Source: JACMRP01 sp047302465
GTDB lineage: Bacteria > Bdellovibrionota > Bdellovibrionia > Bdellovibrionales > Bdellovibrionaceae
Assembly: GCF_047302465.1 (NCBI RefSeq)
Contig: NZ_CP178621.1
Location: forward strand, 2,728,001-2,792,000
Direction of reading: 5' to 3'
DNA length: 64,000 nt
This document shows positions 52,650 to 61,368 of the stretch, one piece after another. The notes under the pieces are model-generated. The model searched no databases, was not told the DNA's origin, and saw only the letters and a list, made by a program, of their open reading frames with translations. Position 1 is the first letter of the stretch. Every line of letters begins with the position of its first letter. The position numbers were made by a program, and so were the translations under genes.

Positions 52650-53156
52650 ATGTCTAAAACCGCCACAACTAAGGCACCTGTCAGCCTCTTCAAAGCAAAT
52701 CTCTTCCTGAAGGCCTATGGGATCTTTAAAATACCTCTCCTGGCATATGTAAGCCCTAAATGTGTGGAGCTCTCCCCCACCCGTAGCGTGATTAGAATCA
52801 AACTTGGCAGACGCAGCCAGAATCATCTTAAGGTCATGTATTTCGGCGCCCTGGGTATCGGCGCAGAGCTCTCGATCGCAATCACGGCCGTGTCTTCGAT
52901 CTATGAAAGTGGTCAGCGTATTGATTTCATCTTTAAAGACTTCAAAGCGGAATTCCTGAAACGCAATGATGGCGATGTTCACTTTATTTGCGATGAGGCG
53001 GACAAGGTTCGTGCTTTGATTGAAAAAGCAACGACAACTGGCGAAAGACTCGAGGGTACCTTCAAAGGTTACTGCACAGTCCCTTCAAAAAGCGAAACCG
53101 AAAAGACTGCAACCTACGAGCTGACTCTTTCGGTGAAGAATCGTTCTATAAAGTAA
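52650..53156 (+). CDS. DUF4442 hotdog-fold protein (thioesterase-like)
   Basis: A 168-aa protein that matches the DUF4442 pattern: KIPLLAYVSPKCVELSPTRS, then the RRSQNHLKVMYFGALGIGAE block, typical of PaaI/YiiD-C-like hotdog proteins. Such proteins bind or hydrolyse acyl-CoA-type thioesters; no substrate can be given. The ATG lies immediately after the terminator of the gliding operon and its only good ribosome-binding site is in the terminator stem. Transcription from inside the upstream gene or through the terminator is needed to express it. Confidence 0.82.
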   Translation: MSKTATTKAPVSLFKANLFLKAYGIFKIPLLAYVSPKCVELSPTRSVIRIKLGRRSQNHLKVMYFGALGIGAELSIAITAVSSIYESGQRIDFIFKDFKAEFLKRNDGDVHFICDEADKVRALIEKATTTGERLEGTFKGYCTVPSKSETEKTATYELTLSVKNRSIK

Positions 53157-53366
53157 TCGTATGGGGCTCAAATCACGAGCCCCCGCCCCCGTGTGGTCGG
53201 CGGAATTCCTTTGCACTCTAAAAATGGTCTAAACTTTGAACAGCTACCCAAAGCTTAGACAGTCCCTTTTCCATCGACCTCAGAAAAAGAGAAACCTTTT
53301 CCCTATCTCATCCGTCTACCAAATACGTACTTAAACTCAGTTCAAGATTATTTTGGAGGGGGATTT

Positions 53367-53903
53367 ATGAGATATCTATTAATACTAAGCGCATTGGTGT
53401 TCAATTCTCATTTTGCATCAGCACAAGTTGCTGGTCCCGAGAATATGGCGGTCTATTGTTCTGGAGACTATCTTGTCACGGCTGATTCAAAATTTTACGC
53501 TCTTAATCCAGGCGAAGTAAAAGAATTAAGAGTGGACCTTCGTGGTATTTGCTCACTCTATCTTAATGCAGATACATCCCTCCAAATTGGAGTGTCATTC
53601 TCCAATGATCCATACTGGAGAAAAGGGAAAGATCAAATCGCAGTTCAAGGGCTAATCTTTGAAGTCATTGATGCAGTGACTGGACAAAATTTGGTGGATC
53701 TCGCAAAAAGCCTCGATGCACCCGCCTGCAACTGGGGCTCCGGATTTGTGTTTTCGGATTTGACCACTATGCCTATGACCTTAAGACCAGTTATTCTCCG
53801 CTTAAAAAATGTTGGGCGCAGATCAGTAAGTGCGGCATATACACTTCATTATAGTAACACTCCACTTACTTCCCAATGTTCGGACTATCCGCGCACAAGA
53901 TAA
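53367..53903 (+). CDS. Secreted protein, unknown function
   Basis: A 178-aa protein with a signal peptide (MRYLLILSALVFNSHFASAQ) and a GGAGGGGG ribosome-binding site. The mature part has alternating strands and four cysteines (AVYCSGD, GICSLY, PACNWG, SQCSDY). No family was recognised. It is a single gene followed by a strong bidirectional hairpin at 53946-53973. Confidence 0.72.
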   Translation: MRYLLILSALVFNSHFASAQVAGPENMAVYCSGDYLVTADSKFYALNPGEVKELRVDLRGICSLYLNADTSLQIGVSFSNDPYWRKGKDQIAVQGLIFEVIDAVTGQNLVDLAKSLDAPACNWGSGFVFSDLTTMPMTLRPVILRLKNVGRRSVSAAYTLHYSNTPLTSQCSDYPRTR

Positions 53904-53945
53904 CTCACAAAATTTCGAACAAATTCTACGAAACTTAAAAAACTC

Positions 53946-53973
53946 AACGGCACTCGGAAAACCGAGTGCCGTT
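53946..53973. terminator. Bidirectional terminator hairpin
   Basis: Arms AACGGCACTCGG and CCGAGTGCCGTT (12 bp, perfect) flank an AAAA loop. TTTT follows two to five bases after the stem on the plus strand, and an A-rich stretch before the stem gives a T-run on the minus strand. It can end transcription from 53367-53903 and from the left-going flavoprotein gene. Confidence 0.85.
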
Positions 53974-54109
53974 AGCATTTTAAGAGGCCTCTAGACCAAC
54001 CTTTTTACAGTCGCCAAAAACTTCTACAGTGGTTTTTTACGTAGTTTTCAAAAAAATGGAAACGTTTTTACCAGCCCGGTCGTCTTCTGATTAACAAGGA
54101 GAATGAATC

Positions 54110-54208
54110 ATGGAAATGTTCGTATGGAGTTTTAACATGGCAATCGTTATTTTCTTATATTGCGCACTCTCATTCACTTCAAATCCAAAAGATCCAACAT
54201 TATCGTAA
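54110..54208 (+). CDS. 32-aa membrane peptide
   Basis: ATG 54110 follows an AAGGAG site (54096-54101) with 8 nt spacing and reads through 32 codons to TAA at 54206. The peptide (MEMFVWSFNMAIVIFLYCAL, then a short polar tail) is one membrane helix. It is squeezed between the terminator and the converging flavoprotein gene, which ends at 54213. The good ribosome-binding site and the helix support a real small protein; no relatives could be searched. Confidence 0.5.
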   Translation: MEMFVWSFNMAIVIFLYCALSFTSNPKDPTLS

Positions 54209-54212
54209 GCGC

Positions 54213-55208
54213 TTATGGCAGGCTTTGTTTTGCTTCGTGATACTCATTCACAAGCCTGCGATAGATCTCTGCAGTCTCAAGGATATCGTCAACTAATCCC
54301 ACAGATTGACCTGCACTCCAGACGGTTTTCCAAGAAGGATTCGTGGCCGACTTCTCAAGCGCTTTCATGCCCATCAAATGAATAAGTGGTACAACATATT
54401 TTTTGGTCATTGGATTGTCTTTAAGGCTCTTCAGCAACCAAGGTAAATCGGTTCCAAGCTTTTTCACGTAGTCCGTGTTAATGACGGCTGCTGGTGTGCC
54501 CGATACTCTTGTCGTCATCACGATATCTTCCGGAGTAGAAGAAACAACTGCTTGCTTGTAGGCGATGTCTACACCCGCTTCCTTAGAAGCGATAAAGCGT
54601 GTCCCCACACTGACTGCTGAAGCACCAAGCGCCAAACACGCAGCAATCTGTCCACCGTGAGAAATACCTCCCGCTGCGATAATTGGAATTTGCAATTCAC
54701 TCTTCAGCCATGGAATGAGTACGAGCGGAGAAATCGGTCCCGCATGGCCACCGGCACCCGCGCCAACCGCGATGACGCCATCAGCGCCAAGATCTTGTAC
54801 CTTTTTGGCGAACTCTAAGTTCGTCACATCACAAACAACTTTGGCGCCATTTTTGTGGGCGTCTTGAATCACCGACTTTGGATTACCCAAAGAAGTGATG
54901 AATAACTCTACTCCGGCATCCAAGGCGATTTTCAAATCCCCTTCTTGGCGAGTATTACTTTTGTTCACAATAATATTCACACCAATTGGTTTTTTGGTGC
55001 GGCTTTTGATATTTGTTAGAGCTTCTTTGAATTTTTCAGGAGGTCTGTAGTTCAGTGACGGAAAGGTTCCAACTCCACCCGCCTCGCTCGCAGCAACGAC
55101 AAGATCTTCGTTACTAACCAAGAACATCGGAGCGGCAATAATCGGATATTGGACACCCATCAATTTCGAGAATGAAGTTTCGATGGGAGCAAGTTTATTT
55201 TGAGCCAT
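54213..55208 (-). CDS. Nitronate monooxygenase / enoyl-reductase II-like flavoprotein
   Basis: A 331-aa TIM-barrel flavoprotein of the 2-nitropropane dioxygenase family. N-terminal YPIIAAPMFLVSNEDLVVAA, VIAVGAGAGGHAGPISPLVL (with the family's GxxAGGH FMN/catalytic His region), PIIAAGGISHGGQIAACLAL and GASAVSVGTRFIAS are all typical. These FMN enzymes oxidise alkyl nitronates or, in the FabK branch, reduce enoyl-ACP. The branch cannot be fixed from motifs. A single gene, 38 bp from the neighbouring secreted-protein gene. Confidence 0.87.
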   Translation of the reverse strand: MAQNKLAPIETSFSKLMGVQYPIIAAPMFLVSNEDLVVAASEAGGVGTFPSLNYRPPEKFKEALTNIKSRTKKPIGVNIIVNKSNTRQEGDLKIALDAGVELFITSLGNPKSVIQDAHKNGAKVVCDVTNLEFAKKVQDLGADGVIAVGAGAGGHAGPISPLVLIPWLKSELQIPIIAAGGISHGGQIAACLALGASAVSVGTRFIASKEAGVDIAYKQAVVSSTPEDIVMTTRVSGTPAAVINTDYVKKLGTDLPWLLKSLKDNPMTKKYVVPLIHLMGMKALEKSATNPSWKTVWSAGQSVGLVDDILETAEIYRRLVNEYHEAKQSLP

Positions 55209-55245
55209 AGGTCCTCCAGCAAATATGCTAGAGGATTTTTAGAAG

Positions 55246-56151
55246 TTATTGAAGCTTTTTGCACTGACGCGCATAACTGCGATCACACTCAAGACTGTCA
55301 TCACTTTGGCAGGACTCTGCCTGATCGGTTTTCCACGTGCGAGCGTCTTTACATTCGCCGGCAACTTGTCCCGCTTCTGCGGATTGGATATAAGATGTGA
55401 ATCTTTGTTTTTCAAAGGCGATTTCTGTGGGATTCATGGGTGTGGGCTCTGGCGTCGGCGCTGGAGCCACTTCAACCACCGGTGTTGGTGCTGCTGCAAC
55501 CACTGGCGCTGTCCCGTCTTCTTTCTTATCTGCCGCAACAAGGCTTTCTGTGGACTCGACGTCGTTACCCACAACTTCGACTGCAGACTGCCCCTCGTCA
55601 GCCCCCTCTACAGGAGACTGCGCATCGACTTTTTGCTCTAAAGCGACCATAACGGGTTCATTCAAAAGTCTTTGAACTTCGGTGAAGGTTTCTACGAGGT
55701 CCGCTGAGAGTCTTTCAAAATCCGTAAGTCCAAAACTGCGCCACTCTTCCAACAGAACTTGAGGATCTTCACCGAACTGGAAACGATCCATTTCATCTTT
55801 CGCGGCTTGAAGAACGCGCATCGTGATTTCTTTTTTATTCTGAAACTCAACCGGAGCTTTTTGAATTTGCTCAAAGTAACGAGCCCCTTCTAAAAGCAAA
55901 AGCATACGTTCAATAGAGCCTTTGACTGAAATGCCTTGTTGTTGATTGCCTTGAGCTTCTGGCAACGTTGAACGATAGAGTTCGTAAACTTCAACCTGGC
56001 TGAGGTTTTGAGCTTGGTTCATACGGCCGAACCAACGAAGACTGCGAGGCAGATCTTTTTGCAAAACTTGAAGGGCGTAATCATTCGGAGCGGCTGCCAA
56101 AGCGCCCCAAGATGTGAACAAAGTTAAGAAGAAAACAACCACCCATTTCAT
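55246..56151 (-). CDS. Exported protein with Pro/Ala linker and Cys-rich tail
   Basis: About 301 aa from ATG 56151 (a GTG at 56157 is possible). A signal peptide (MKWVVVFFLTLFTSWGALAA) leads to a helical domain (about 25-165), a Pro/Ala/Val linker (about 205-235, PTPVVEVAPAPTPEPTPMNP) and a short C-terminal domain with four cysteines (GECKDA, ESCQSD, LECDRS, RQCKKL). No family recognised. The linker suggests a cell-wall- or membrane-spanning exported protein. Confidence 0.72.
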   Translation of the reverse strand: MKWVVVFFLTLFTSWGALAAAPNDYALQVLQKDLPRSLRWFGRMNQAQNLSQVEVYELYRSTLPEAQGNQQQGISVKGSIERMLLLLEGARYFEQIQKAPVEFQNKKEITMRVLQAAKDEMDRFQFGEDPQVLLEEWRSFGLTDFERLSADLVETFTEVQRLLNEPVMVALEQKVDAQSPVEGADEGQSAVEVVGNDVESTESLVAADKKEDGTAPVVAAAPTPVVEVAPAPTPEPTPMNPTEIAFEKQRFTSYIQSAEAGQVAGECKDARTWKTDQAESCQSDDSLECDRSYARQCKKLQ

Positions 56152-56360
56152 AGACACAGTTGTAGCACAATTCCGAAGTCCTTCCTGTACCTTATAAGCT
56201 CTTCTGAAACATCTTCTGAACTGTCAAAAGTGTTGACGGAAAATTCCACTGGATGGTGTTGATTCGTGTCTGCAAATTTGAAATCCTTAGAGGTAAGAGC
56301 AGACGAGTTCACCGTAAACTATGAATTCGTACTTCATTTATATGAAGGGGGAAGGTCGCT

Positions 56361-56669
56361 ATGAAAGCCTTAAGTGCATTCCTGATAGTGAGTGTAATCT
56401 CGATGCTTTCAATAGCGAATACCCCAGGCTCTTATATAGATCGAAATCCCGATCACCGCTGCCAGCACCCCAGTTCCTCTTGCGTTCAGCTGGGTTGTTT
56501 CTATGAGCACTGCGATTTTGACTCTGACATCGAAAAGATCACTCGCGCCTGCCAAGCAGTTTGGGACGACGGCTGTATTCGCGCAATCTGCAATCGCAAA
56601 GGCGATTGTTCCTTTATCACGAAATTCATTAAATACACCGAACTTTGCGGACGCGGCCACTCTAACTAA
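56361..56669 (+). CDS. Small secreted cysteine-rich protein
   Basis: A 102-aa protein with a GGGGGAAGG ribosome-binding site and a signal peptide (MKALSAFLIVSVISMLSIA). The mature about 82 residues hold nine cysteines (HRCQH, SSCVQLGCFYEHC, RACQ, DGCIRAICNRKGDC, ELCG), so it must be disulfide-rich outside the cytoplasm. The odd number leaves one free thiol or a dimer. No family recognised; toxin-like, inhibitor-like or metal-binding roles are all open. Confidence 0.7.
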   Translation: MKALSAFLIVSVISMLSIANTPGSYIDRNPDHRCQHPSSSCVQLGCFYEHCDFDSDIEKITRACQAVWDDGCIRAICNRKGDCSFITKFIKYTELCGRGHSN

Positions 56670-56813
56670 CAGAGATTCTTAGCCCTTTTCCGCGCTCTGT
56701 TTAAACTTTAGCCAGTTCACAAACATGTGCCATATCTATATTGCGCATTACCCAGCGTTCCCTAAGCATCAAACTTGAAAGAAGCCCTTTCATAGACCGA
56801 AAGGACTCGTCCC

Positions 56814-58253
56814 ATGAAAAACAGATCTTTAGCTATTTCCCTGAGCTTCGCCATTACCCTTCATTCTGCTTTAGCAGCGGCGATCGCTCAGCCTCCCTCG
56901 AAGAGTCCCCTATTTAACGCTGATACTGTCGTGCAATTAGAGATGGCCGCAGACTTCGTGAAGATCCGTAAGGCTGCACCAGACGGTGGGTTCAACTTGG
57001 AGGATGGGGAACTCAATGATCCTCAATACTATGGCGCCATTGCCCTCAGAGACTCCAGCCATCCAGAAAGAGCGTTTACTGGACAAGCTCGCGGCCGGGG
57101 CATGTCTAGTCTGTATTTTGACGAGTCCGAGTTCCCAAAACTCAAAGTAGAAATTCAAGATTCTGAGGATCTCAAAGGAACCCTGTTCCAGGGTGCTCGA
57201 AACTTTCGCGTCAACACTCATCTTTTTACCAACTCAGAAGGTGAACATACTCCAATGGGACGCTTGATTGGCGACAACGGCCCGATGAGAGAAGGTCTTG
57301 CCTATCGCCTTGCCGAAGCTCTTGGACTTAAAACTCCGGCGACTCGTTTAGCACGCATTCGTTACACTGATTATGGTACAAAAACCTCTTTCACCCGTAA
57401 TGCACTCCTCGTTGAAACCACCAAAAAAATCGGAGAACGCCTGGGTGGAACTGAGGTTTTGGAATACGAATTTGCTGAAATGGAAAAGACTGGCATTGAC
57501 CCTGTCGAAGGCGCCCTCTATCGTCTTTTCCACAAAATAATAGGTAACGCTGATATTCAGCTTCGTGTTAACGAAGCTCCATTTATGACGACAGAAAACC
57601 GTCGCGCGATCTTTAATGCCATGGTGTTTGAAATGCCGGACAAACGCCGCGTTCCGGTGATCTATGATTTGGATATGTCTAGTTTTGTAACTGGCTACGG
57701 CGAAATCAAGTTTACCAGAAAAGAATTTAACTTGAACACTCGTGAAGCTGCATTGTTCGTAATCGGATTCGGTTCACTACGCCAAAAATTCACAAAGGAA
57801 CAACTTGATAAAGCGATCGCAATTGCAAAATCGAAAAAAGATCTTCTCTATCAAGTCGTCCAGAATACACCGGTGGACAAGGCAGGCCGCGAAAACGCAA
57901 AACTCCATTTAGATACTTTCTTCGCTTACATTGACCACGCGATGAGCCTTCCGATCATTATTCAAGAAGGCGTGCAATTCTATAGCGATGCTCAAAAGAA
58001 AAATGCCATTCTTCCACTAAGTCCGATGAGTGAAGAGCCGGGAACTCTTAGACCCGGAACTCCTGTCGCGATTCTAGGTAAAGAAGGAAAAATGCTTAAA
58101 GTTGCGATCTTGAATATCAACAACGACCTTCCTAGTTATGACAAATACATTGGCTATATAGATGCCAACACCAAGATTGATACCGTCCTTCCAAGCGAAC
58201 TTGTCGGCCGCGCTGACGAACGCGATATGAGCTTTGGTGCTCATGGCGGTTAG
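56814..58253 (+). CDS. Secreted protein with possible CotH-kinase-like core
   Basis: A 479-aa protein with a signal peptide (MKNRSLAISLSFAITLHSALAAA). The order GRGMSSLYFDESEFPKLKVE, then ALGLKTPATRLARIRYTDYG, a lone HKIIGNADIQLRVNE segment and VPVIYDLDMSSFVTGYGE recalls the CotH atypical kinase fold (a basic/fold motif, N-D pair and D.D metal site). The match is weak and by eye only. About 395-460 may be an SH3-like domain (ARPGTPVAILGKEGKMLKVA-like strands). The protein would act outside the cytoplasm. The terminator at 58258-58284 follows. Confidence 0.65.
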   Translation: MKNRSLAISLSFAITLHSALAAAIAQPPSKSPLFNADTVVQLEMAADFVKIRKAAPDGGFNLEDGELNDPQYYGAIALRDSSHPERAFTGQARGRGMSSLYFDESEFPKLKVEIQDSEDLKGTLFQGARNFRVNTHLFTNSEGEHTPMGRLIGDNGPMREGLAYRLAEALGLKTPATRLARIRYTDYGTKTSFTRNALLVETTKKIGERLGGTEVLEYEFAEMEKTGIDPVEGALYRLFHKIIGNADIQLRVNEAPFMTTENRRAIFNAMVFEMPDKRRVPVIYDLDMSSFVTGYGEIKFTRKEFNLNTREAALFVIGFGSLRQKFTKEQLDKAIAIAKSKKDLLYQVVQNTPVDKAGRENAKLHLDTFFAYIDHAMSLPIIIQEGVQFYSDAQKKNAILPLSPMSEEPGTLRPGTPVAILGKEGKMLKVAILNINNDLPSYDKYIGYIDANTKIDTVLPSELVGRADERDMSFGAHGG

Positions 58254-58257
58254 CCAA

Positions 58258-58284
58258 AAAAAGACGCCCTTTTTGAGGGCGCCT
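58258..58284. terminator. Terminator between two converging secreted-protein genes
   Basis: CGCCCT and AGGGCG (58265-58270 and 58276-58281) flank a TTTTG loop. On the minus strand a seven-T run follows (TCTTTTTTTGGC), a strong signal for the left-going 58316-58660 gene; on the plus strand only TTTC follows. Confidence 0.8.
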
Positions 58285-58315
58285 TTCATTCATAAAATCG
58301 AGAATACACCAAAAC

Positions 58316-58660
58316 TTATTTTACAACAGCACAAATCAGGCTTTGCGACATACCAGTATCCTCAGAGAGGATGCTTTCGTAAGTTTCACCTTCGTAGTTT
58401 TTACGAGGCGAGGCTGATAACTCAAGTCTTGTTTCAGTTCCATTTGGATGAACGTAAGAGATAGATAGCTTTGAAGTATCAAGAACTTCCAAGTCATGAG
58501 AACGGCTTTGCACAAAACGAGGTGAGCTTTGCAAATCCACCAAGTTAAAAGTTCCTCGAGAGTCAGAAGAGCAAGAGAGATGATCTACCTTGCGCAAATC
58601 AAGCGCTTGAGCTCCTGCAGAAACCAAAAGACCTAATGCTAAAACGATAAGGCTTTTCAT
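58316..58660 (-). CDS. Small secreted protein, unknown function
   Basis: A 114-aa protein with a signal peptide (MKSLIVLALGLLVSAGAQA) and GGAGGAAT before the ATG. The mature part is a compact beta-rich chain with two cysteines (LSCSSD near the N-terminus, SLICAVVK at the end), so one disulfide is likely. No family recognised. It converges on the CotH-like gene and shares its terminator. Confidence 0.72.
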   Translation of the reverse strand: MKSLIVLALGLLVSAGAQALDLRKVDHLSCSSDSRGTFNLVDLQSSPRFVQSRSHDLEVLDTSKLSISYVHPNGTETRLELSASPRKNYEGETYESILSEDTGMSQSLICAVVK

Positions 58661-58788
58661 ATATTCCTCCGATATTTCAAAATTTCTAGAAATAAATGCA
58701 GGTTTTATTCCAACGTTAAAAGCGTTGTATTACAAATCGCCACAAAAGTCGTGTTGATGGATTGGACAGCTTTTTTTTTGCGGCACTC

Positions 58789-58816
58789 GCGTACCCTGAG
58801 AAAAACAACGGTACGC
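58789..58816. repeat. Inverted repeat after the uracil-degradation genes
   Basis: Arms GCGTACC and GGTACGC (7 bp, perfect) with a 14-nt loop, 44 bp beyond the udk stop. No T-run follows on the minus strand, so it is a poor intrinsic terminator; it may protect the mRNA end or be chance. Confidence 0.3.
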
Positions 58817-58859
58817 CCGCTTCGGAGGAAAAACAAAAGACCTACTCTTAGGAGCAAAT

Positions 58860-59480
58860 CTAAATTTGCGCCTTCCGTCTGAGTCTTGAGCTGAACTCTT
58901 TCAGAGCCGTGCTGTATTCACCTAAATCTTTGATGACGGTGTGAGCATGATTCTTCGAAGGCTCTACGAACTGATTGTGCATCGGGCGCACTTGAAGTTC
59001 GAATTGCTTGCGAACACCATCTTCGGTGCGACCACGTTCATGAACGTCTCTTTCAAGACGACGCTGAAAGCGCAAGGACTCGGGAGTATCAAAGAAGACG
59101 GCTTCGTCTAGTTCTGCACGCACTTCCAGAGAGTGAAGAATCAAAATCCCATCCACCAAAATCACTTTCTTAGGAAGACCTAAGAGCGTTTCTTTTTGGC
59201 GAGTATGCGTTTTAAAGTCATAGATCGGAATCTGAATATTCTGCCCAGTCTTCAATATGCGAAGGCCCTGGGCCAATAAAGCGAAATCAAGACTGCTCGG
59301 ATGGTCGAAATTCACCGAACCGCCGTCACCGTCGAACTTTGCCGATTGATCAATATAGTAGTTATCTTGATAAAGGATCATACACAGGTCATCGCCCAAA
59401 GTTTTTTGCAACTCTTTTGCGAAGTGGGTCTTCCCAGACCCGCTTCCGCCCGCAACACCTATGATATGTGGCCTCGTCAT
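58860..59480 (-). CDS. udk: Uridine kinase
   Basis: A 206-aa protein with Walker A GGSGSGKT (11-18), the LYQDNYYID segment (about 37-45), NFDHPSSLDF (58-67), IPIYDFKTHTR and VILVDGILIL, all typical of uridine-cytidine kinases. It makes UMP (and CMP) from the nucleoside. Placed last in the upp-URC4-URC1-mmsA array, it would feed uridine from RNA into UMP. It follows upp by 8 bp. Confidence 0.93.
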   Translation of the reverse strand: MTRPHIIGVAGGSGSGKTHFAKELQKTLGDDLCMILYQDNYYIDQSAKFDGDGGSVNFDHPSSLDFALLAQGLRILKTGQNIQIPIYDFKTHTRQKETLLGLPKKVILVDGILILHSLEVRAELDEAVFFDTPESLRFQRRLERDVHERGRTEDGVRKQFELQVRPMHNQFVEPSKNHAHTVIKDLGEYSTALKEFSSRLRRKAQI

Positions 59481-59488
59481 GCAGCTTC

Positions 59489-60121
59489 CTACTTCGTTTG
59501 GAACAAACGATCCCCGGCATCGCCAAGGCCCGGAACTAGATATCCCAGTTCGTTCATCTCATTTTCGATGTTTACAGTATACACTTCAACATCTGGATGG
59601 AAATGCTGAATCTTCTCAAGGCCCTCACGGCTCGCCAAGATGCTGATCACTTTGATCTTGCCGGCGCCATAATTCTTCAAACGCTCTACCGCAGCAACGA
59701 TCGTATCCGCAGTTGCAATCAAAGGATCGCACAACAGAATCTCTTTACCGTCGATATCTTTTGGCATCTTAAAGTAATACTCGACAGTATTATGGATGAA
59801 CTTATCACGATAAATACCGATAAAGCCTGAACTTGCAAATGGGATCATTGAAAGAGCCGCATCCAACATGCCATTGCCTGCTCTCATAATCGATACCACA
59901 ACCGGAGGTCGAACGATTCTTTCCGCCTGAGTTTTTGCAATCGGAGTTTCGATGTTGATGGTCTCCATCGTCGTCCAATCCTTCATCGCTTCATAGACAA
60001 GAATCTTCGAAATCTCTTTAACAATCTCGCGGAAATCCTGAGAATGAGTGTTTTTATCTCGAAGGTATCCAAGCTTATGCTTTAACAGAGGGTTTGTTAC
60101 TACTTTAACTTTGTCGCTCAT
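59489..60121 (-). CDS. upp: Uracil phosphoribosyltransferase
   Basis: A 210-aa phosphoribosyltransferase with VVSIMRAGNGMLDAALSMIP and the PRPP loop LCDPLIATADTIVAAVERLK (the common form is DPMLATGNS). C-terminal GLGDAGDRLFQTK is the UPRT end. It makes UMP from uracil and PRPP. In fungi with the URC pathway a UPRT relative (URC6) is needed before ring opening, so this gene next to URC1 and URC4 fits the same step. Confidence 0.93.
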   Translation of the reverse strand: MSDKVKVVTNPLLKHKLGYLRDKNTHSQDFREIVKEISKILVYEAMKDWTTMETINIETPIAKTQAERIVRPPVVVSIMRAGNGMLDAALSMIPFASSGFIGIYRDKFIHNTVEYYFKMPKDIDGKEILLCDPLIATADTIVAAVERLKNYGAGKIKVISILASREGLEKIQHFHPDVEVYTVNIENEMNELGYLVPGLGDAGDRLFQTK

Positions 60122-60153
60122 AAAATGATCTCTCTAATAGTTTAAAAATTATT

Positions 60154-61368
60154 CTAAAATACAGTTCCATCGCTCTCGATTTTGAGAGGAGGCGAACTGT
60201 CCGCACGAAGAGCCTTCGCAGCTTTTCGACCTGCCCACCAAGTCCCACCTTCCAGCACTTTCGCCAAAGGGAACTCGGACGGAGTTTTATTCAGCTTCTT
60301 ACGAACCTCATCGCCGATACGATCTAGCAATGAAACCGTAAGCCCACGCCATTCAATGATCAAATCAGAATCCGGGCGATGGCTCTTCTCTAGAAGACTC
60401 TTGTCCTTCAAAGAGATCAAACCGCGATCCAAAAGCAAACCACCATTGCGATACTCCGCAAGACCCGTCAACTTCTCGACATCAACGATTTCAAAGCCCG
60501 CTTCCATCAAAGGCTCCATCAAAGAGTACGTCATCCACTGAGAAAGTTTATGGAAAGCCGCTAAGCCCCCTGGAACTTTCGAGTAAGACCACATATCGCC
60601 AAGATTCACACCACCAACACGCACACGTCCCGGCCAAATTTCACCAAGACCATCCAACACCGCACGCAGCACTTGCGGGCCTGTCAGTTTTTTGCCGTAA
60701 CGGTTTTGCAAGTAATCCACCAAACCACCCGGGCGAGCGCCTGGGAAAAGGTCTTTTTTCTGCTCGATGGTTTTTCCTAAGTTATGCAAAAGCGATAGAC
60801 GCCCATCAACACCCACCAATGGGTTTTGCGGCCCCACTTGGAAAACTGTTGAAAGCTCTTCGTTAGAAAGCATTTGTAAACCTTTAGCCGTCGCGCGGAG
60901 CGGATTTTCAGAGTCGTCAGACAAGAAACCACCCATAAACAAGTAAAAACTTGCTACACCCAGGCCTTCAGAACGGCCAAAGCTTTTGCCAGAACCCTTT
61001 TCATTGTACATCCACGCATTGCCGGCACCAGCGTCCAACAAAACAGAGGTAATGACCAAATCCAGTTTTGTACGCGCCTTCTCGATAGCATCTACGCCAA
61101 CAAGCTTTGCTTCCAAAGCTTGAACGCGATCAATACCACCAACACGGAAGTGCCCCCAACGAGAATGGAAAGGAATATTCAAGCTTGGATAGTTTTCTTT
61201 AATCACGTCCACGACATAATCTACGACTGGAGTCAGTTGATCCGAGTGATATTGGAAGTGAGTTTCACCTTTTTGCGTAAGTTCCAAAATTTTCTCGGCG
61301 CTTTGGCGGATTGCCAAAGGCGACAAAAGAAAATCCAGATCTTTTTCAGTATAAGAAGTATTACTCAT
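60154..61368 (-). CDS. URC4/Urg3 protein (DUF1688), uracil catabolism
   Basis: A 404-aa protein of the DUF1688 family: LLSPLAIRQSAEKI at the N-terminus, WGHFRVGGIDRVQALEAKL, ITSVLLDAGAGNAWMYNEKG and GRSEGLGVASFYLFMGGFLS. URC4 is essential for uracil degradation in the yeast URC pathway; its reaction is still not clear. It overlaps the URC1 stop by 8 bp and is followed by upp after 32 bp, so the three are one operon. Confidence 0.9.
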   Translation of the reverse strand: MSNTSYTEKDLDFLLSPLAIRQSAEKILELTQKGETHFQYHSDQLTPVVDYVVDVIKENYPSLNIPFHSRWGHFRVGGIDRVQALEAKLVGVDAIEKARTKLDLVITSVLLDAGAGNAWMYNEKGSGKSFGRSEGLGVASFYLFMGGFLSDDSENPLRATAKGLQMLSNEELSTVFQVGPQNPLVGVDGRLSLLHNLGKTIEQKKDLFPGARPGGLVDYLQNRYGKKLTGPQVLRAVLDGLGEIWPGRVRVGGVNLGDMWSYSKVPGGLAAFHKLSQWMTYSLMEPLMEAGFEIVDVEKLTGLAEYRNGGLLLDRGLISLKDKSLLEKSHRPDSDLIIEWRGLTVSLLDRIGDEVRKKLNKTPSEFPLAKVLEGGTWWAGRKAAKALRADSSPPLKIESDGTVF

